A stretch of 64,000 nt of DNA from Mesorhizobium sp. DCY119 (lineage in GTDB: Bacteria; Pseudomonadota; Alphaproteobacteria; Rhizobiales; Rhizobiaceae), in NCBI RefSeq assembly GCF_003590645.1, contig NZ_CP031834.1, forward strand, positions 3,472,501 to 3,536,500, in the 5' to 3' direction. The notes beneath the pieces are model-generated. The model did no database searches and was not told where the DNA came from. It was given only the letters and a program-made list of their open reading frames with translations. A program made the position numbers and the translations under genes. Below are positions 35,133 to 48,361 of the stretch, one piece after another (the stretch's first letter is position 1; each line of letters begins with the position of its first letter).

Positions 35133-35486
35133 TTACGCCTTTGAATTTCGGTCGTCGCGACTGGCACAGCAATCTTCAACCAGAGCAGTCACAAGCCCGG
35201 AAAATCCGGCCAGTGCCTGCCGGTCGATCTCGTAACGCGACCGCTGCTTTTCGGGCGAAAACCGCACCAGACCCGCTTCGACCAGTATTTTCAGATGCTG
35301 CGACACCGTCGACTGCGCCAGATCGAGCTGTCCGACGACATCCTTGCAGCAGCATGCCTCGCTGCCGGAGAGGTAGCGCAGGATTTCTATGCGCGTCGGA
35401 TGTGACAGCGCCGCGAACCGCAATGCCACGGCTTTCGTGGCGGCGGAACTGCAGGTCTGGAAATCGGGAGTAAGAGGAGCATTCAT
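35133..35486 (-). CDS. ArsR-family metalloregulator
   Basis: A 117-residue winged-helix repressor. The recognition helix is LAQSTVSQHLKILVEAGLV. Three consecutive cysteines (C45-C47, ACCCKDV) stand where ArsR/SmtB alpha3 metal sites lie, and a C-terminal pair (C106, C107) plus C12 add more thiols. It should sense a soft metal or thiol-reactive species and control the downstream exporter. An in-frame TGA stands 4-6 nt before the ATG and there is no Shine-Dalgarno sequence, so the message may be leaderless. Confidence 0.92.
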   Translation of the reverse strand: MNAPLTPDFQTCSSAATKAVALRFAALSHPTRIEILRYLSGSEACCCKDVVGQLDLAQSTVSQHLKILVEAGLVRFSPEKQRSRYEIDRQALAGFSGLVTALVEDCCASRDDRNSKA

Positions 35487-35488
35487 CG

Positions 35489-35510
35489 TTCATCGTCGAT
35501 AGACGATGAA
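35489..35510. promoter_or_regulatory. Perfect palindromic operator of arsR
   Basis: TTCATCGTC (35489-35497) and GACGATGAA (35502-35510) are perfect 9-bp arms around GATA, immediately before the arsR start codon and covering the proposed -10 box. This is the expected place for autorepression. Confidence 0.7.
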
Positions 35511-35524
35511 CATGGTCCTCGCAA
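35496..35524 (-). promoter_or_regulatory. Candidate arsR promoter
   Basis: On the minus strand TTGCGA (35519-35524) and TATCGA (35496-35501) are spaced by exactly 17 bp. Transcription would begin within a few bases of the ATG at 35486. Confidence 0.5.
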
Positions 35525-35548
35525 GGCTTTTCCCAGAGAAGGCGGTTT

Positions 35549-37018
35549 TTACTGCGTGGTGGTCGTTGCCTGATCGCCGATGGTCTTCATGTCGGCAGCT
35601 TCGCCCTTGTCGGTCTTTTCGGGCACCTTGAACACCTGACCCGGCCAGATGCGATTGGGGTCGCGGATCTGTTCCTGGTTGGCGAGATAGATCGTCGAAT
35701 AGCGCACGCCGAGGCCATAGACGCGGCGTGAGATGCGCCAGAGCGAATCGCCGCGGCGGATGATGACCGCGCTGTCGACGCTCTGGAGTTTTGGCGACAG
35801 CGCTTCCGGTGCGGCAGCGGCGATCTCGCCGGAGCCGGCAGGCGGCGTGACTTGCGTCTCGGCCGTAGCGACGGGCGCAGTGCCCTGCGCAGGTGCTGCG
35901 GCCCCCGTTTCGGGCTGTGCGGGTTTCGGCTGTTCGGCGGAATCGGCAGGTGCTACTGCCGCCACTGCCTCGCCGGGCTCACGCGTAAACGGCACGGCCG
36001 CACGCGCCGCGACCTTGACGCCATCCGGCTCAAGCCCGTCGACACGGACGATATAATCGCCGACCGGAAGGTCGCGCTCGGTTTCGATCAGGAAGCGTCC
36101 GCCCGGCGACGTAATCACCTCACCCAGCAGAATATCGTTGGCATAGGCGCGCACCTTGCGTCCCGGATCGGCGGCACCGGCGATGAAGACCTTGCGGCCC
36201 TCGATCTCCACGGCTTCCACCTTCACCGTCGGCCCGCTTGCCGGTGCGGCAGTTGCTGCCGGCTTTTCCGGCTGAGGTGTTGCGGCCGCCTGCTGGCCGG
36301 CCGGCTGTTCGGCAGCAGGCGCGGCGGCGGTTTCCCCTGCTGGCGTGGCAGGTGGCGCCGGCGTCGTTTCCGTGGCGCCGGCTTCTGCGGGTTTCGCTGC
36401 GGGTTCAGGTTCTGGAATCGAGATCAGCTTGCTTGCAGCGCCCGGCTGCTCGACAAGAGCCAGAACCTGGCCGCTCTTGTTCTCGGGGATGGAGACGACC
36501 GCGGTTTCAGGCGACGTCGCCACGACATTGTCGGGCGTCGTCGAGCGAAGCACGATCTGATGATCGCCGGGCTTCAAAGGCTCTTCGACCACGACGGCGA
36601 AATCGCCTTCCGGCCCGGCGATACCGTTTCCGATGATCTTGGAACCGATAACGATTTCCACTTTCGAATTGGGCGCAGCCTTGCCCGCGATCACAACAGA
36701 GCCATCCGGCTCAGCGCGAACGACGTCGAAGGACGGCACGCTAATTCCGGGGGCAACCACGGCACCTGCGCCTGCGGCGGGCGCTTCGGCAGCGGGCTGT
36801 TCCGCCTTGGGAGCCGGCGTCTCGGGTGCTGCCGGCTGAGACGGCAATCTTGCCGCCTTGGTATCGGCCTCGGGCGCTTTTGTGTCGGTCAGGGAGGCAG
36901 CCATCGGCGGCGTCTTGCCCAGATAGGGATCCAGCGCTCCGGACACATAGGCCGTTCCGACCGCAGCGGCCGTGCCGCCGGCCAAAAACAATAACGCCCT
37001 GATCGCTGTAACTGCCAT
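35549..37018 (-). CDS. LysM-domain envelope protein with Ig-like repeats
   Basis: A 489-residue protein. An N-terminal hydrophobic segment (AIRALLFLAGGTAAAVGTAYVSGAL) acts as signal or anchor. Two similar beta domains follow (SFDVVRAEPDGSVVIAGKAAPNSKVEIVIG and the one after VEAVEIEGRKVFIAGAADPGRKV), joined by Ala/Pro/Glu-rich linkers, and a LysM domain is at the C-terminus (VIIRRGDSLWRISRRVYG…, WPGQVFKVPE). It should bind peptidoglycan in the periplasm. Function beyond that is unknown. Confidence 0.92.
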   Translation of the reverse strand: MAVTAIRALLFLAGGTAAAVGTAYVSGALDPYLGKTPPMAASLTDTKAPEADTKAARLPSQPAAPETPAPKAEQPAAEAPAAGAGAVVAPGISVPSFDVVRAEPDGSVVIAGKAAPNSKVEIVIGSKIIGNGIAGPEGDFAVVVEEPLKPGDHQIVLRSTTPDNVVATSPETAVVSIPENKSGQVLALVEQPGAASKLISIPEPEPAAKPAEAGATETTPAPPATPAGETAAAPAAEQPAGQQAAATPQPEKPAATAAPASGPTVKVEAVEIEGRKVFIAGAADPGRKVRAYANDILLGEVITSPGGRFLIETERDLPVGDYIVRVDGLEPDGVKVAARAAVPFTREPGEAVAAVAPADSAEQPKPAQPETGAAAPAQGTAPVATAETQVTPPAGSGEIAAAAPEALSPKLQSVDSAVIIRRGDSLWRISRRVYGLGVRYSTIYLANQEQIRDPNRIWPGQVFKVPEKTDKGEAADMKTIGDQATTTTQ

Positions 37019-37133
37019 GTTTCCCTACCCTTTAGCCACCTAAGGCGGGTCTACTCTGTTTTCACGAAGCCGACAAGAAAAAGCCCTAAGAAGGTCTTGA
37101 CCTAAGTTACGCAGGCAATCACCAATCAGTTGC

Positions 37134-37745
37134 ATGAACCCGATTCGATCCATTTGCGTTTATTGCGGCTCATCACCGGGCCGCAGCGACGTTTACCTCA
37201 AGGCCGGTCACACGCTTGGACGCTCGATTGCTGAAGCGGGCCTGCGCCTCGTTTATGGCGGCGGCACCAAGGGCATCATGGGAGCGGTGGCCGATGGCGC
37301 TATCCGGGCCGGCGGCAAAGTCACCGGCATCATTCCGCGCTTTCTCATCAACAAGGAAGCGACGGAAAACGCTCTGGGCCGTCTCGATGAACTGCTCATC
37401 ACCGAGAACATGCATGAGCGAAAGCACATCATGTTCGAAAAATCGGACGCATTTGTGGCGCTGCCCGGCGGCATCGGAACCGTGGAAGAGATCGTCGAGA
37501 TCATGACCTGGGCGCAGCTCGGCCATCATCGCAAGCCGATCGTCTTCGGCAATATCGAGGGTTTCTGGAACCCGATGCTGGCGCTGATCGAGCATATGAA
37601 GGCCGAGGGCTTCGTCCACACCACGCATCTGGTCAATCCGCTGGTCGTCGACCGTGTAGAAGCGATCGTCGCCGCGATCCTCGCCGAGGGCTCCGTAGTC
37701 GATGCGCCGACGACCGGCCTGCAATCGGTCATCGACAAGCTCTGA
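37134..37745 (+). CDS. LOG-family nucleotide 5'-monophosphate phosphoribohydrolase
   Basis: A 203-residue Rossmann-fold protein with GGGTKGIMG (43-50 region) and PGGIGTVEE (111-119), the signature of LOG enzymes that release the base from cytokinin or AMP-type 5'-monophosphates. In bacteria the natural substrate is usually AMP or unknown; formerly called lysine decarboxylase-like. It is divergent from the LysM gene, with a 115-bp shared control region. Confidence 0.93.
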   Translation: MNPIRSICVYCGSSPGRSDVYLKAGHTLGRSIAEAGLRLVYGGGTKGIMGAVADGAIRAGGKVTGIIPRFLINKEATENALGRLDELLITENMHERKHIMFEKSDAFVALPGGIGTVEEIVEIMTWAQLGHHRKPIVFGNIEGFWNPMLALIEHMKAEGFVHTTHLVNPLVVDRVEAIVAAILAEGSVVDAPTTGLQSVIDKL

Positions 37746-37760
37746 CCCCGAACAAAACCC

Positions 37761-38759
37761 ATGGCGGATCGCGCGCAATCGTCCGAAACCGCCAAGACGC
37801 CGGAGCTTGACGACGAAGGTCTCGTGCTCGCCTTCGATTTTGCGGCTGATGGCTATCAAACCGAGGATGCCGGCGCTGCAAGCTGGAACTGGAAGAACTA
37901 TTCGCTGACCGACGCGCGCGGCAGGCGCAAGATCGAGGCGCTGGAAAACCTGCCGGCAATCGTCCGCGCCACGCTGCTCGCCGGCGACGACACGCTCCAT
38001 ATCGATTATGACGAGGGCTGGCTGCACGGCGCCATAACCGACACGCGCCACAAGCACTACACCGACGCCCGCGAAATCGGGCAGTTGCGCTTCGCCTTCA
38101 ACGAAACCCTGCTCGTCAGCGCCCGCCGGCACCCGTTGCAGTCCGTCGATGACGTTCGCCGCGTCGTTGAGCAACGCAAGAAGCCGTTCCGCTCGCCGAG
38201 CGAGCTTATGGAAGCGATCATCGTCAACAGCGTGAACAGGCTTTCGGGCGAACTGATCAAGATCGCGGACGAGCTGGATTCGATCGAGGACAGCATCGTC
38301 GGCGATGCCTGGCATGGCGAGCGCGAGCGCCTGACGGCGGTCAGGCGGCAACTCGTCTTCATCCACCGCCACGTCGCAACCGTGTCGGGTCTGCTGCGGC
38401 ATGTCGAGCACATGCATGACGACGAATTGCCGCCTGCCCTATCCAACACCGTCTCAAGGCTTGCGCAGCGCTCGATAGCACTGCTCCACGACAGTGAGCA
38501 GGTGCAATCCCGCGCCCGGCTGCTGCAGGACGAGTTGATCGCCAAGCTGGGTGCGGAATCGAACCGCCTTCTCTACGTGCTTTCGGTGATGACGGCTGTT
38601 CTGCTGCCGATGACGATCATTTCCGGCCTGTTCGGCATGAATGTCGGCGGGCTGCCCTTCATGGAAAATCCCGAAGGTTTCTGGCTGGTGGCCATCGGAT
38701 CGGGCCTGATCGCGGCAATCGTCTATTTCGCGGTCAGGCGGATCGGCGGAAGAAATTAA
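37761..38759 (+). CDS. CorA/ZntB-family divalent cation transporter
   Basis: A 332-residue protein: a large cytoplasmic alpha/beta domain, a long coiled region, and two C-terminal membrane helices with the family GMN motif (LFGMNVGGLPF). The FGMN form and overall length are like ZntB zinc transporters rather than the Mg-type YGMN CorA. It starts 15 bp after the LOG gene, so the two are probably co-transcribed. It overlaps rarD by 4 bp tail to tail. Confidence 0.9.
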   Translation: MADRAQSSETAKTPELDDEGLVLAFDFAADGYQTEDAGAASWNWKNYSLTDARGRRKIEALENLPAIVRATLLAGDDTLHIDYDEGWLHGAITDTRHKHYTDAREIGQLRFAFNETLLVSARRHPLQSVDDVRRVVEQRKKPFRSPSELMEAIIVNSVNRLSGELIKIADELDSIEDSIVGDAWHGERERLTAVRRQLVFIHRHVATVSGLLRHVEHMHDDELPPALSNTVSRLAQRSIALLHDSEQVQSRARLLQDELIAKLGAESNRLLYVLSVMTAVLLPMTIISGLFGMNVGGLPFMENPEGFWLVAIGSGLIAAIVYFAVRRIGGRN

Positions 38760-39673
38760 ACTGGCTCGGTCACCGGTTCGGCGCGCCGGAAGAACATCGA
38801 CCAGGTGTAGATCGCCAGCGCCAACCAGATCAGAAGGAAGGCAACGACGCGGACGCCGCTGAACGGCTCACCGAAAAGAAACACCGCGATCAGGAACACG
38901 ATGGTCGGCGCGATGTATTGCATCAGCCCGATCGTGGAGAGCCGGAGCAGCTTGGCCCCGAACGCATAGAGCAGCAACGGCACGGCGGTGACCGGGCCAC
39001 AGCCGAGCAGCAAGGCGATATCGTAAGGATTCGAGGCCAGGAAATGCCCCTCGCCTCGCGACTGCAACCAGACGATATAGGCAAGTGCCGGTACGAACAG
39101 GATCAGGATCTCGAGGAAAAAGCCCTGGCTCGGGCCGATCGGCAGCGTCTTGCGCAGATAGCCGTAGAGCGCGAAGGTGATTGCGAGCGCGAGCGAAACC
39201 CATGGTACCCCGCCGGCATCCAGCGCGAGGATGGCCACAGCCAGAACCGCCAGGCAGACGGCCGCGATCTGGAAGCGGTTGAGCTTTTCGCCCAGCAGCA
39301 CCGCGCCCATGACAACGCTGACCAGCGGGTTGATGTAGTAGCCGAGCGCCGTTTCCACCGCCCTGTCCGAGGCGATCGCCCAGACATAGATGCCCCAGTT
39401 GCAGGTGATGATCGTCGCCGTCAGCGCCGCCATCATGATCGTGCGGGGCGAGCGAAGTGCTGCCTTCACATCCGTCGTGCGGCCAAGCAGCAGCAGAACG
39501 ACGCCGGCAATCGGCAGCGACCAGACGATACGATGCGCCACCACCTCCACCGCTGGAATGTAAGCAACCGCTTTCATATAGAGCGGCAGCAGGCCCCACA
39601 GCAGATAGGCCGAGAGCGCGAAGCCAAAGCCGCGCGTGGCCGCGTTTTCCGAATCCGAAGTCTGAGTCGTCAT
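38756..39673 (-). CDS. rarD: RarD-type EamA permease
   Basis: A 305-residue ten-helix permease matching RarD: GFGFALSAYLLWGLLPLYMK at the start and EVVAHRIVWSLP in helix two. RarD is called chloramphenicol-sensitive protein in E. coli databases; its physiological substrate is not known. ATG at 39673 follows AGAGG; the longer frame to 39709 is not supported. Confidence 0.9.
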   Translation of the reverse strand: MTTQTSDSENAATRGFGFALSAYLLWGLLPLYMKAVAYIPAVEVVAHRIVWSLPIAGVVLLLLGRTTDVKAALRSPRTIMMAALTATIITCNWGIYVWAIASDRAVETALGYYINPLVSVVMGAVLLGEKLNRFQIAAVCLAVLAVAILALDAGGVPWVSLALAITFALYGYLRKTLPIGPSQGFFLEILILFVPALAYIVWLQSRGEGHFLASNPYDIALLLGCGPVTAVPLLLYAFGAKLLRLSTIGLMQYIAPTIVFLIAVFLFGEPFSGVRVVAFLLIWLALAIYTWSMFFRRAEPVTEPV

Positions 39674-39756
39674 GCGGCCTCTATGCGCCCCCGAAACGCC
39701 CGGCACCATCGTAAACTTATGATGATCGCTTCAGTTTCGCTTATGCCAGGCAGCAG

Positions 39757-42801
<3,045 letters not shown>

Positions 42802-42805
<4 letters not shown>

Positions 42806-43293
42806 GATTGCTTCTCCGGAGGCCAGGTTTCGGTGTCGTGATCGGGATGCTGATAGGAAACGAGATCGGCAAGAAACGGTGCAGACTCAATGTCTGCCAT
42901 CGTACTTTCGCCCGGCAATTGCGGGATGGCGTCAACATAGGGCAGCTTCGCCTCGGTGCCCCACTGGATGGTCGGCGGGATGCTCGCGGGATCGTCGAAG
43001 GCGGCGATCGCCAAGGCGACGCCATCAGGCGCTTCATAAGTCAGCGGTGTGCCGCAATCGCCGCAAAAGCCGCGATGGGCGAAGTTGGACGACTTGAACC
43101 TTTTCGGTTCCCCGCGCGTCCAGCTAAGCTTTGCCTGACGCACAGAGACCAGCGGCAGATAAAAATTGCCGCTCGCCTTCTGGCACATGCGGCAATGGCA
43201 GATCGAGGCATCGCCCAGCGTGCCTTCAACATGAAAACGCACTGCGCCGCACTGGCATCCACCGCTATAGACCGGCCTGTTGTCGAGGCTCAT
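42802..43293 (-). CDS. GFA-domain protein (first of a tandem pair)
   Basis: A 163-residue GFA-fold protein with GGCQCGAVRFHVEG, ICHCRMCQKASGN and FCGDCGTPLTY, the same zinc ligands as its neighbour. Both end with SYQHPDHDTE / [10 protein letters not shown]-type tails, so the pair arose by tandem duplication. Start 12 bp after the VOC gene. Enzyme activity unproven. Confidence 0.93.
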
Positions 43294-43305
43294 GCTAATC
43301 CTCCG

Positions 43306-43685
43306 CTACTCGGGCGCGTGACAGACGGCCTCGACATTGTTGCCGTCAGGATCGAAGACGAAAGCACCATAATAGTCGGCGTGGTAATGCGGCCGCAGGC
43401 CCGGCGCGCCATTGTCCTTGCCGCCGGCAGCAAGGGCTGCCTTGTGAAAAGCGTCAACCTCGGCGCGCGACCGCGCCGAGAAGGCATAGTGTCTGCCAGG
43501 TCCGGTGGGCGAGGCTTCATGCAGCCAGAACATCGGACGCTCCCGCCCATAACCGCCGACCTTGACGCCGCCGGTATATTGCTCCGGCACCATGTAGAGC
43601 AGCGATGCACCAAGCGGCGCAAACGCCTGATCGTAGAAGGTTTTCGAGGCGTCGAAATTGCTGACGCTTATGCCAAGATGATCGA

Positions 43686-43689
<4 letters not shown>
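43306..43689 (-). CDS. VOC-family (glyoxalase-like) protein
   Basis: A 127-residue single-domain VOC protein: [20 protein letters not shown] at the N-terminus and [17 protein letters not shown] at the C-terminus, with metal-ligand-type His and Glu positions. Many such proteins bind or transform small electrophiles; the substrate is unknown. Its ATG overlaps the cysS stop by 4 bp. Confidence 0.92.
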
Positions 43690-45104
<1,415 letters not shown>

Positions 45105-45483
45105 TCGAAATCCCAGTCCGTAAAGAAGATCGCCGCAAGGCGAAAACATGCTCCAGCCTGCTGGCCGGGCGTTTGTCCTGTCTGGGGAGAAAAGGCGAAA
45201 ACGTCCTGACCAGCGCGTGCGCTAGCCGATAATGCAAATGCCACAAATGGCGTAAGGCGTTTTCATGGAAGGCTTTATCGCGCCCGATAGTGTTGCCGTC
45301 AAGTCGCATCTTCGCGGGAAACGCGTCGTCTTTTCGATGCCGGGGCGCATCGTAAGTTTTTATTAAACATGTCTATACATGAAATTGGTTAGCTGGCTCG
45401 AAATCACGGCACGCGTCACGATTTCGTCCCATTGCACCATCATTGCAGTGCCTTGACGGGACATAACCTTGGGGAAGATGACA
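45105..45483. other. Intergenic region between cysS and a small gene
   Basis: About 380 bp. It contains the upstream control region of cysS and a 33-codon plus-strand frame at 45265-45366 (starts MEGFIAPDSVAV, ends GRIVSFY) with an AAGG word 8 bp upstream. An AT-rich segment near 45355-45390 could hold a plus-strand promoter for the next gene. Nothing else is supported. Confidence 0.4.
45265..45366 (+). CDS. Possible 33-residue small protein
   Basis: ATG at 45265 to TAA at 45364-45366. The product is short and basic, with no membrane segment or known motif. The frame ends just before an AT-rich stretch. It might be a real small gene or chance; only conservation would tell. Confidence 0.25.
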   Translation: MEGFIAPDSVAVKSHLRGKRVVFSMPGRIVSFY

Positions 45484-45642
45484 ATGTCAGCCACCACGAA
45501 GAGCGAAGCCGAGCGAATCCGCGCTCAATATGCCACGCTCACGAGCCACTATCGTGCCATCGGTCCGGCAGCGATCCTGGCAGCGGTACTTGCAGCCAAG
45601 AAGCGCAAGCCGGCCGCATCAGCCATAGGCAAGGCGGCCTAA
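45484..45642 (+). CDS. 52-residue small protein, possibly membrane-associated
   Basis: ATG at 45484 with GGGGAAG 6-7 bp upstream. The N-terminal half is polar and helical (TKSEAERIRAQYATLTSHYRA), followed by a hydrophobic stretch (IGPAAILAAVLAA) and a basic tail (KKRKPAASAIGKAA). Codon use fits the neighbours. The strong ribosome-binding site argues for a real gene. Its last 24 bp overlap the 3' end of the LysE-type gene on the other strand. Function unknown. Confidence 0.6.
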   Translation: MSATTKSEAERIRAQYATLTSHYRAIGPAAILAAVLAAKKRKPAASAIGKAA

Positions 45643-46248
45643 CAGGCTCAGCCCTATGCCGGCCATGACGAGGCCGATCAGCACGTCGAGTACGCGCCAT
45701 GCAGCCGGGCGCGCAAATATCGGCTCAAGCAGGCGGGCGCCATAGCCCAGCCCGAAAAACCACACGAAGGAAGCGATAGCCGCACCTGCGCCGTAAGCGG
45801 CGCGGGCCGAACCTTCGTATCTGGCAGACAGAGAGCCCAAAAGCACCACCGTGTCGAGATAGACATGCGGGTTGAGGAAGGTGAAGGCCAGGCAGGCCGC
45901 GATTGCCGCCTTCAGGCTCCCCTCACCCTTTTTGGCCGCATGCAGCGCTTCCGGCTTCATGGCGCGCCGGAAAGCGATGACCGCATAGGAAAACAGGAAT
46001 ATCGCGCCGCCAATTGTCACGACATTGATCAGCATAGGCGAGGTCGCGATCAGCGAGCCGAGGCCGGCTACGCCCGCTGCGATCAGCAAGGCGTCCGACA
46101 GCGCGCAGATCAGGCTCAGGACGAAGACATGCTGGCGCAGCAGGCCTTGCCGCAGGATGAAGGCGTTCTGCGCGCCTATCGCCATGATGAGCGAAGCGCC
46201 GAGAAGAAACCCCGACAGCGCGGCCGGCCAGAGAGCTGATGACGGCAT
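45619..46248 (-). CDS. LysE/ArgO-family amino-acid exporter
   Basis: A 209-residue inner-membrane protein with six predicted helices; the N-terminal segment GFLLGASLIMAIGAQNAFILRQGL is the diagnostic LysE/ArgO motif. Such proteins export lysine or arginine. No LysG/ArgP regulator is adjacent. Confidence 0.94.
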   Translation of the reverse strand: MPSSALWPAALSGFLLGASLIMAIGAQNAFILRQGLLRQHVFVLSLICALSDALLIAAGVAGLGSLIATSPMLINVVTIGGAIFLFSYAVIAFRRAMKPEALHAAKKGEGSLKAAIAACLAFTFLNPHVYLDTVVLLGSLSARYEGSARAAYGAGAAIASFVWFFGLGYGARLLEPIFARPAAWRVLDVLIGLVMAGIGLSLLGRLAYG

Positions 46249-46266
46249 GGATGTTTACCTGAGACT

Positions 46267-47034
46267 CTAAAACAGTGACATCTGGTCGTCTGAAGGCGGC
46301 TTTTTCTTCGGCTCGGGCTTCGGCGTTTCCTGAATCAGCGCCGGATCGATGCGATCCTGGATTTCCGGGCCGGTGTTGGCGACCTTGTTGACGAGATCCG
46401 ACACCGGGATTGCCTCGAAGAACCCCTGCTCGGCCGGCCGCAACAGATCGGCGACGTCGCGTGGTTCCTGGAACCGGCAGTCAAGCCAGCGCGAGAAATC
46501 CTGGGCATGAATGACGATCGGCATGCGCTCGTGGATGTGAGCTATGTCGCTGTTGGCATGCGTGGTCAGGATCGCGCCGGTGTCCATTTCCGAGCCGCCG
46601 GGCTCCGCATAGGTCTCCATCAGGCCGGCGAAGGCGATGAGCCCGCCGTCCCGCGGCCGTACCCAAAAAGGCTGGCCCTTCTTCTTGCCGTCCTGGCGCC
46701 ATTCATAAAAACCGGAAGCCGGGATGAGCGCGCGGCGATGCCGCATCGCAGTGCGGAACGAAGCTTTTTCGGATGCGCTTTCCGAACGCGCGTTGAACAG
46801 CAGCGGAAAGTTCCGCGTGTCCTTGACCCAGGTCGGAATCAGGCCCCAGCGCACCAGCAGCGACGTTCGATCGGGCAGGTTCGAGCCGGGCTGGCGCGGT
46901 TCGCCGGCCATGACCATCAGGATCGGCTGCGTCGGCGCGATGTTGTAGCGCGGTGGAAAAGCCTCAAGCTCGGGGAGCGAGAATGCCTCGTCTACCTCTT
47001 TTGGGCTGGAAGTGAGCGCGAAACGTCCGCACAT
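46267..47034 (-). CDS. SRAP-domain protein (SOS-response-associated peptidase, YedK/HMCES family)
   Basis: A 255-residue protein starting MCGRFAL, where Cys2 is the residue that crosslinks abasic sites in single-stranded DNA. NIAPTQPI, NARSES and ALIPASGFYEW are further signatures, and the His in SDIAHIHERMP completes the site. It protects abasic sites during replication. The C-terminus carries a Lys/Pro-rich tail ending QMSLF. Confidence 0.96.
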   Translation of the reverse strand: MCGRFALTSSPKEVDEAFSLPELEAFPPRYNIAPTQPILMVMAGEPRQPGSNLPDRTSLLVRWGLIPTWVKDTRNFPLLFNARSESASEKASFRTAMRHRRALIPASGFYEWRQDGKKKGQPFWVRPRDGGLIAFAGLMETYAEPGGSEMDTGAILTTHANSDIAHIHERMPIVIHAQDFSRWLDCRFQEPRDVADLLRPAEQGFFEAIPVSDLVNKVANTGPEIQDRIDPALIQETPKPEPKKKPPSDDQMSLF

Positions 47035-47160
47035 TCTTGGCTTGGTACCGTTGATCTTGTGAAATCACTGTGGCGGTGGAAATCCGTTGCCGCAACCTGT
47101 ATCGATTGGGCCATCCGGCCGATCCCCAAATCAATTCACGGCCACGGGAAAGCAGCAGAC

Positions 47161-47586
47161 ATGCAGGAAAGGCTGACCATACCGGCAGTTTCGGTCGCGC
47201 TCCTGCGCGGCGACCGGGTGCTTCTGGTGAAGCGCGGACAGGCACCCTCTCTGGGGCTTTATGCCTTTCCGGGTGGGCGCGTGGAGGCCGGAGAGAGCGA
47301 AGCGGAAGCAGCAGCGCGCGAGCTTTTCGAGGAAACCGGAATGCGGGCGCGCAATCTCCAGACGCTGGAAGTCTTCATGATCGATGCCGAGCGCGACGGA
47401 AAAGCCATCACTTACCGGCTTCAGGTCTTTACCGGCGAGGATGCAGGCGGCGAACCGCATCCCGACAGCGACGCGGCAGAGGCCGGGTTCTTCACGCTGG
47501 CGCAGATGGAGGCCATGCCGGTCACAGATTCCGTCATGGAGGTTTCCCGCGCACTGCTTGCCGACGCTGCAATAAGCGGGGAATAG
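47161..47586 (+). CDS. Nudix hydrolase
   Basis: A 141-residue protein with a complete Nudix box, GGRVEAGESEAEAAARELFEETGM in parts (G-x5-E-x7-REL-x-EE-x-G). Substrate could be ADP-ribose or an oxidised nucleotide; it cannot be told from sequence. ATG at 47161 is used; the open frame starts far upstream on the strand opposite SRAP, which is not real. It is followed 48 bp later by a TIGR02301 gene. Confidence 0.93.
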   Translation: MQERLTIPAVSVALLRGDRVLLVKRGQAPSLGLYAFPGGRVEAGESEAEAAARELFEETGMRARNLQTLEVFMIDAERDGKAITYRLQVFTGEDAGGEPHPDSDAAEAGFFTLAQMEAMPVTDSVMEVSRALLADAAISGE

Positions 47587-47634
47587 AGCGGCAAGCCGCC
47601 TTGCGGCTGTCAAATTGTTTCGCCACAAGGGCTT

Positions 47635-48012
47635 ATGAGCCGCGCCACGCTGTTTTTCACCGCATTTCTCGCTGTCGCCTCCTCGGCCGCGACGGTGCCG
47701 GCGCGCGCGGTAGAGGCGCCGTTCGAAGGCAGCCTGATGCGCCTGTCTGAAGTGCTCGGTTCACTGCACTTCCTGCGCAACCTGTGCGGCGAGGAAGGAA
47801 CCCAGTGGCGCGACCAGATGGAGAAGCTTCTGGAGGCGGAAAAACCCGACCCGACGCGGCGCGCCAAATTCATCGCCAGCTTCAACCGTGGCTACCGTTC
47901 GTTCCAAGGCAGCTATTCGAGTTGCACACCGTCCGCAACGGAAGCCATCGCCCGCTACATGAAGGAAGGCGAGACGCTGACACGCGATGTCGCCGCTCGT
48001 TATGGAAACTAG
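47635..48012 (+). CDS. TIGR02301-family exported protein
   Basis: A 125-residue protein with a signal peptide (LFFTAFLAVASSAATVPARAVEA) and a helical mature domain, LRNLCGEEGTQWRDQMEKLLEAE … FNRGYRSFQGSYSSC, that I recognise as the TIGR02301/DUF2385 family of alphaproteobacteria. Two cysteines (in LCGEE and SSCTP) may pair. Function unknown; location periplasmic. Confidence 0.85.
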   Translation: MSRATLFFTAFLAVASSAATVPARAVEAPFEGSLMRLSEVLGSLHFLRNLCGEEGTQWRDQMEKLLEAEKPDPTRRAKFIASFNRGYRSFQGSYSSCTPSATEAIARYMKEGETLTRDVAARYGN

Positions 48013-48361
48013 CCCGCTCCCTGCGATGACCGTCGAAACAACTCATCACATCGATGCGTCGGACCCGGACGAAAACGGCTACTACGACTATTTCTACGAG
48101 TATGACATCTATCGATTTTCAAACGAGCAATCGGCGTTTGTCGCCCGATCCTATGTCGACACACCGGCTGAAGTGCATTTCCTGAAATGCGGCCTCGGGT
48201 CGGAAGAGCGGCTTCTGACGGCCCGCGATTTGCGCGAGCCGCTGTTTGCCGAAGCATGCGAGTACCTCAGGAATCTGGGGAAAACACAGATCAACTGGCT
48301 GGATAGAGAGGCCGGGGACTATCGGTCTGTTCCGGACATCGCCAGCATTCGGCCCAAGTGA
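48002..48361 (+). CDS. Hypothetical protein
   Basis: A 119-residue acidic protein starting METSPLP (48002), or MTVETTHHID if the start is at 48026. It has a Tyr/Asp-rich segment (DENGYYDYFYEYDIYRF) followed by a mixed alpha/beta part with one cysteine (FLKCGLGSEE). It overlaps the end of the preceding gene by 11 bp in another frame, so translation may be coupled. No family recognised. Confidence 0.6.
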   Translation: METSPLPAMTVETTHHIDASDPDENGYYDYFYEYDIYRFSNEQSAFVARSYVDTPAEVHFLKCGLGSEERLLTARDLREPLFAEACEYLRNLGKTQINWLDREAGDYRSVPDIASIRPK

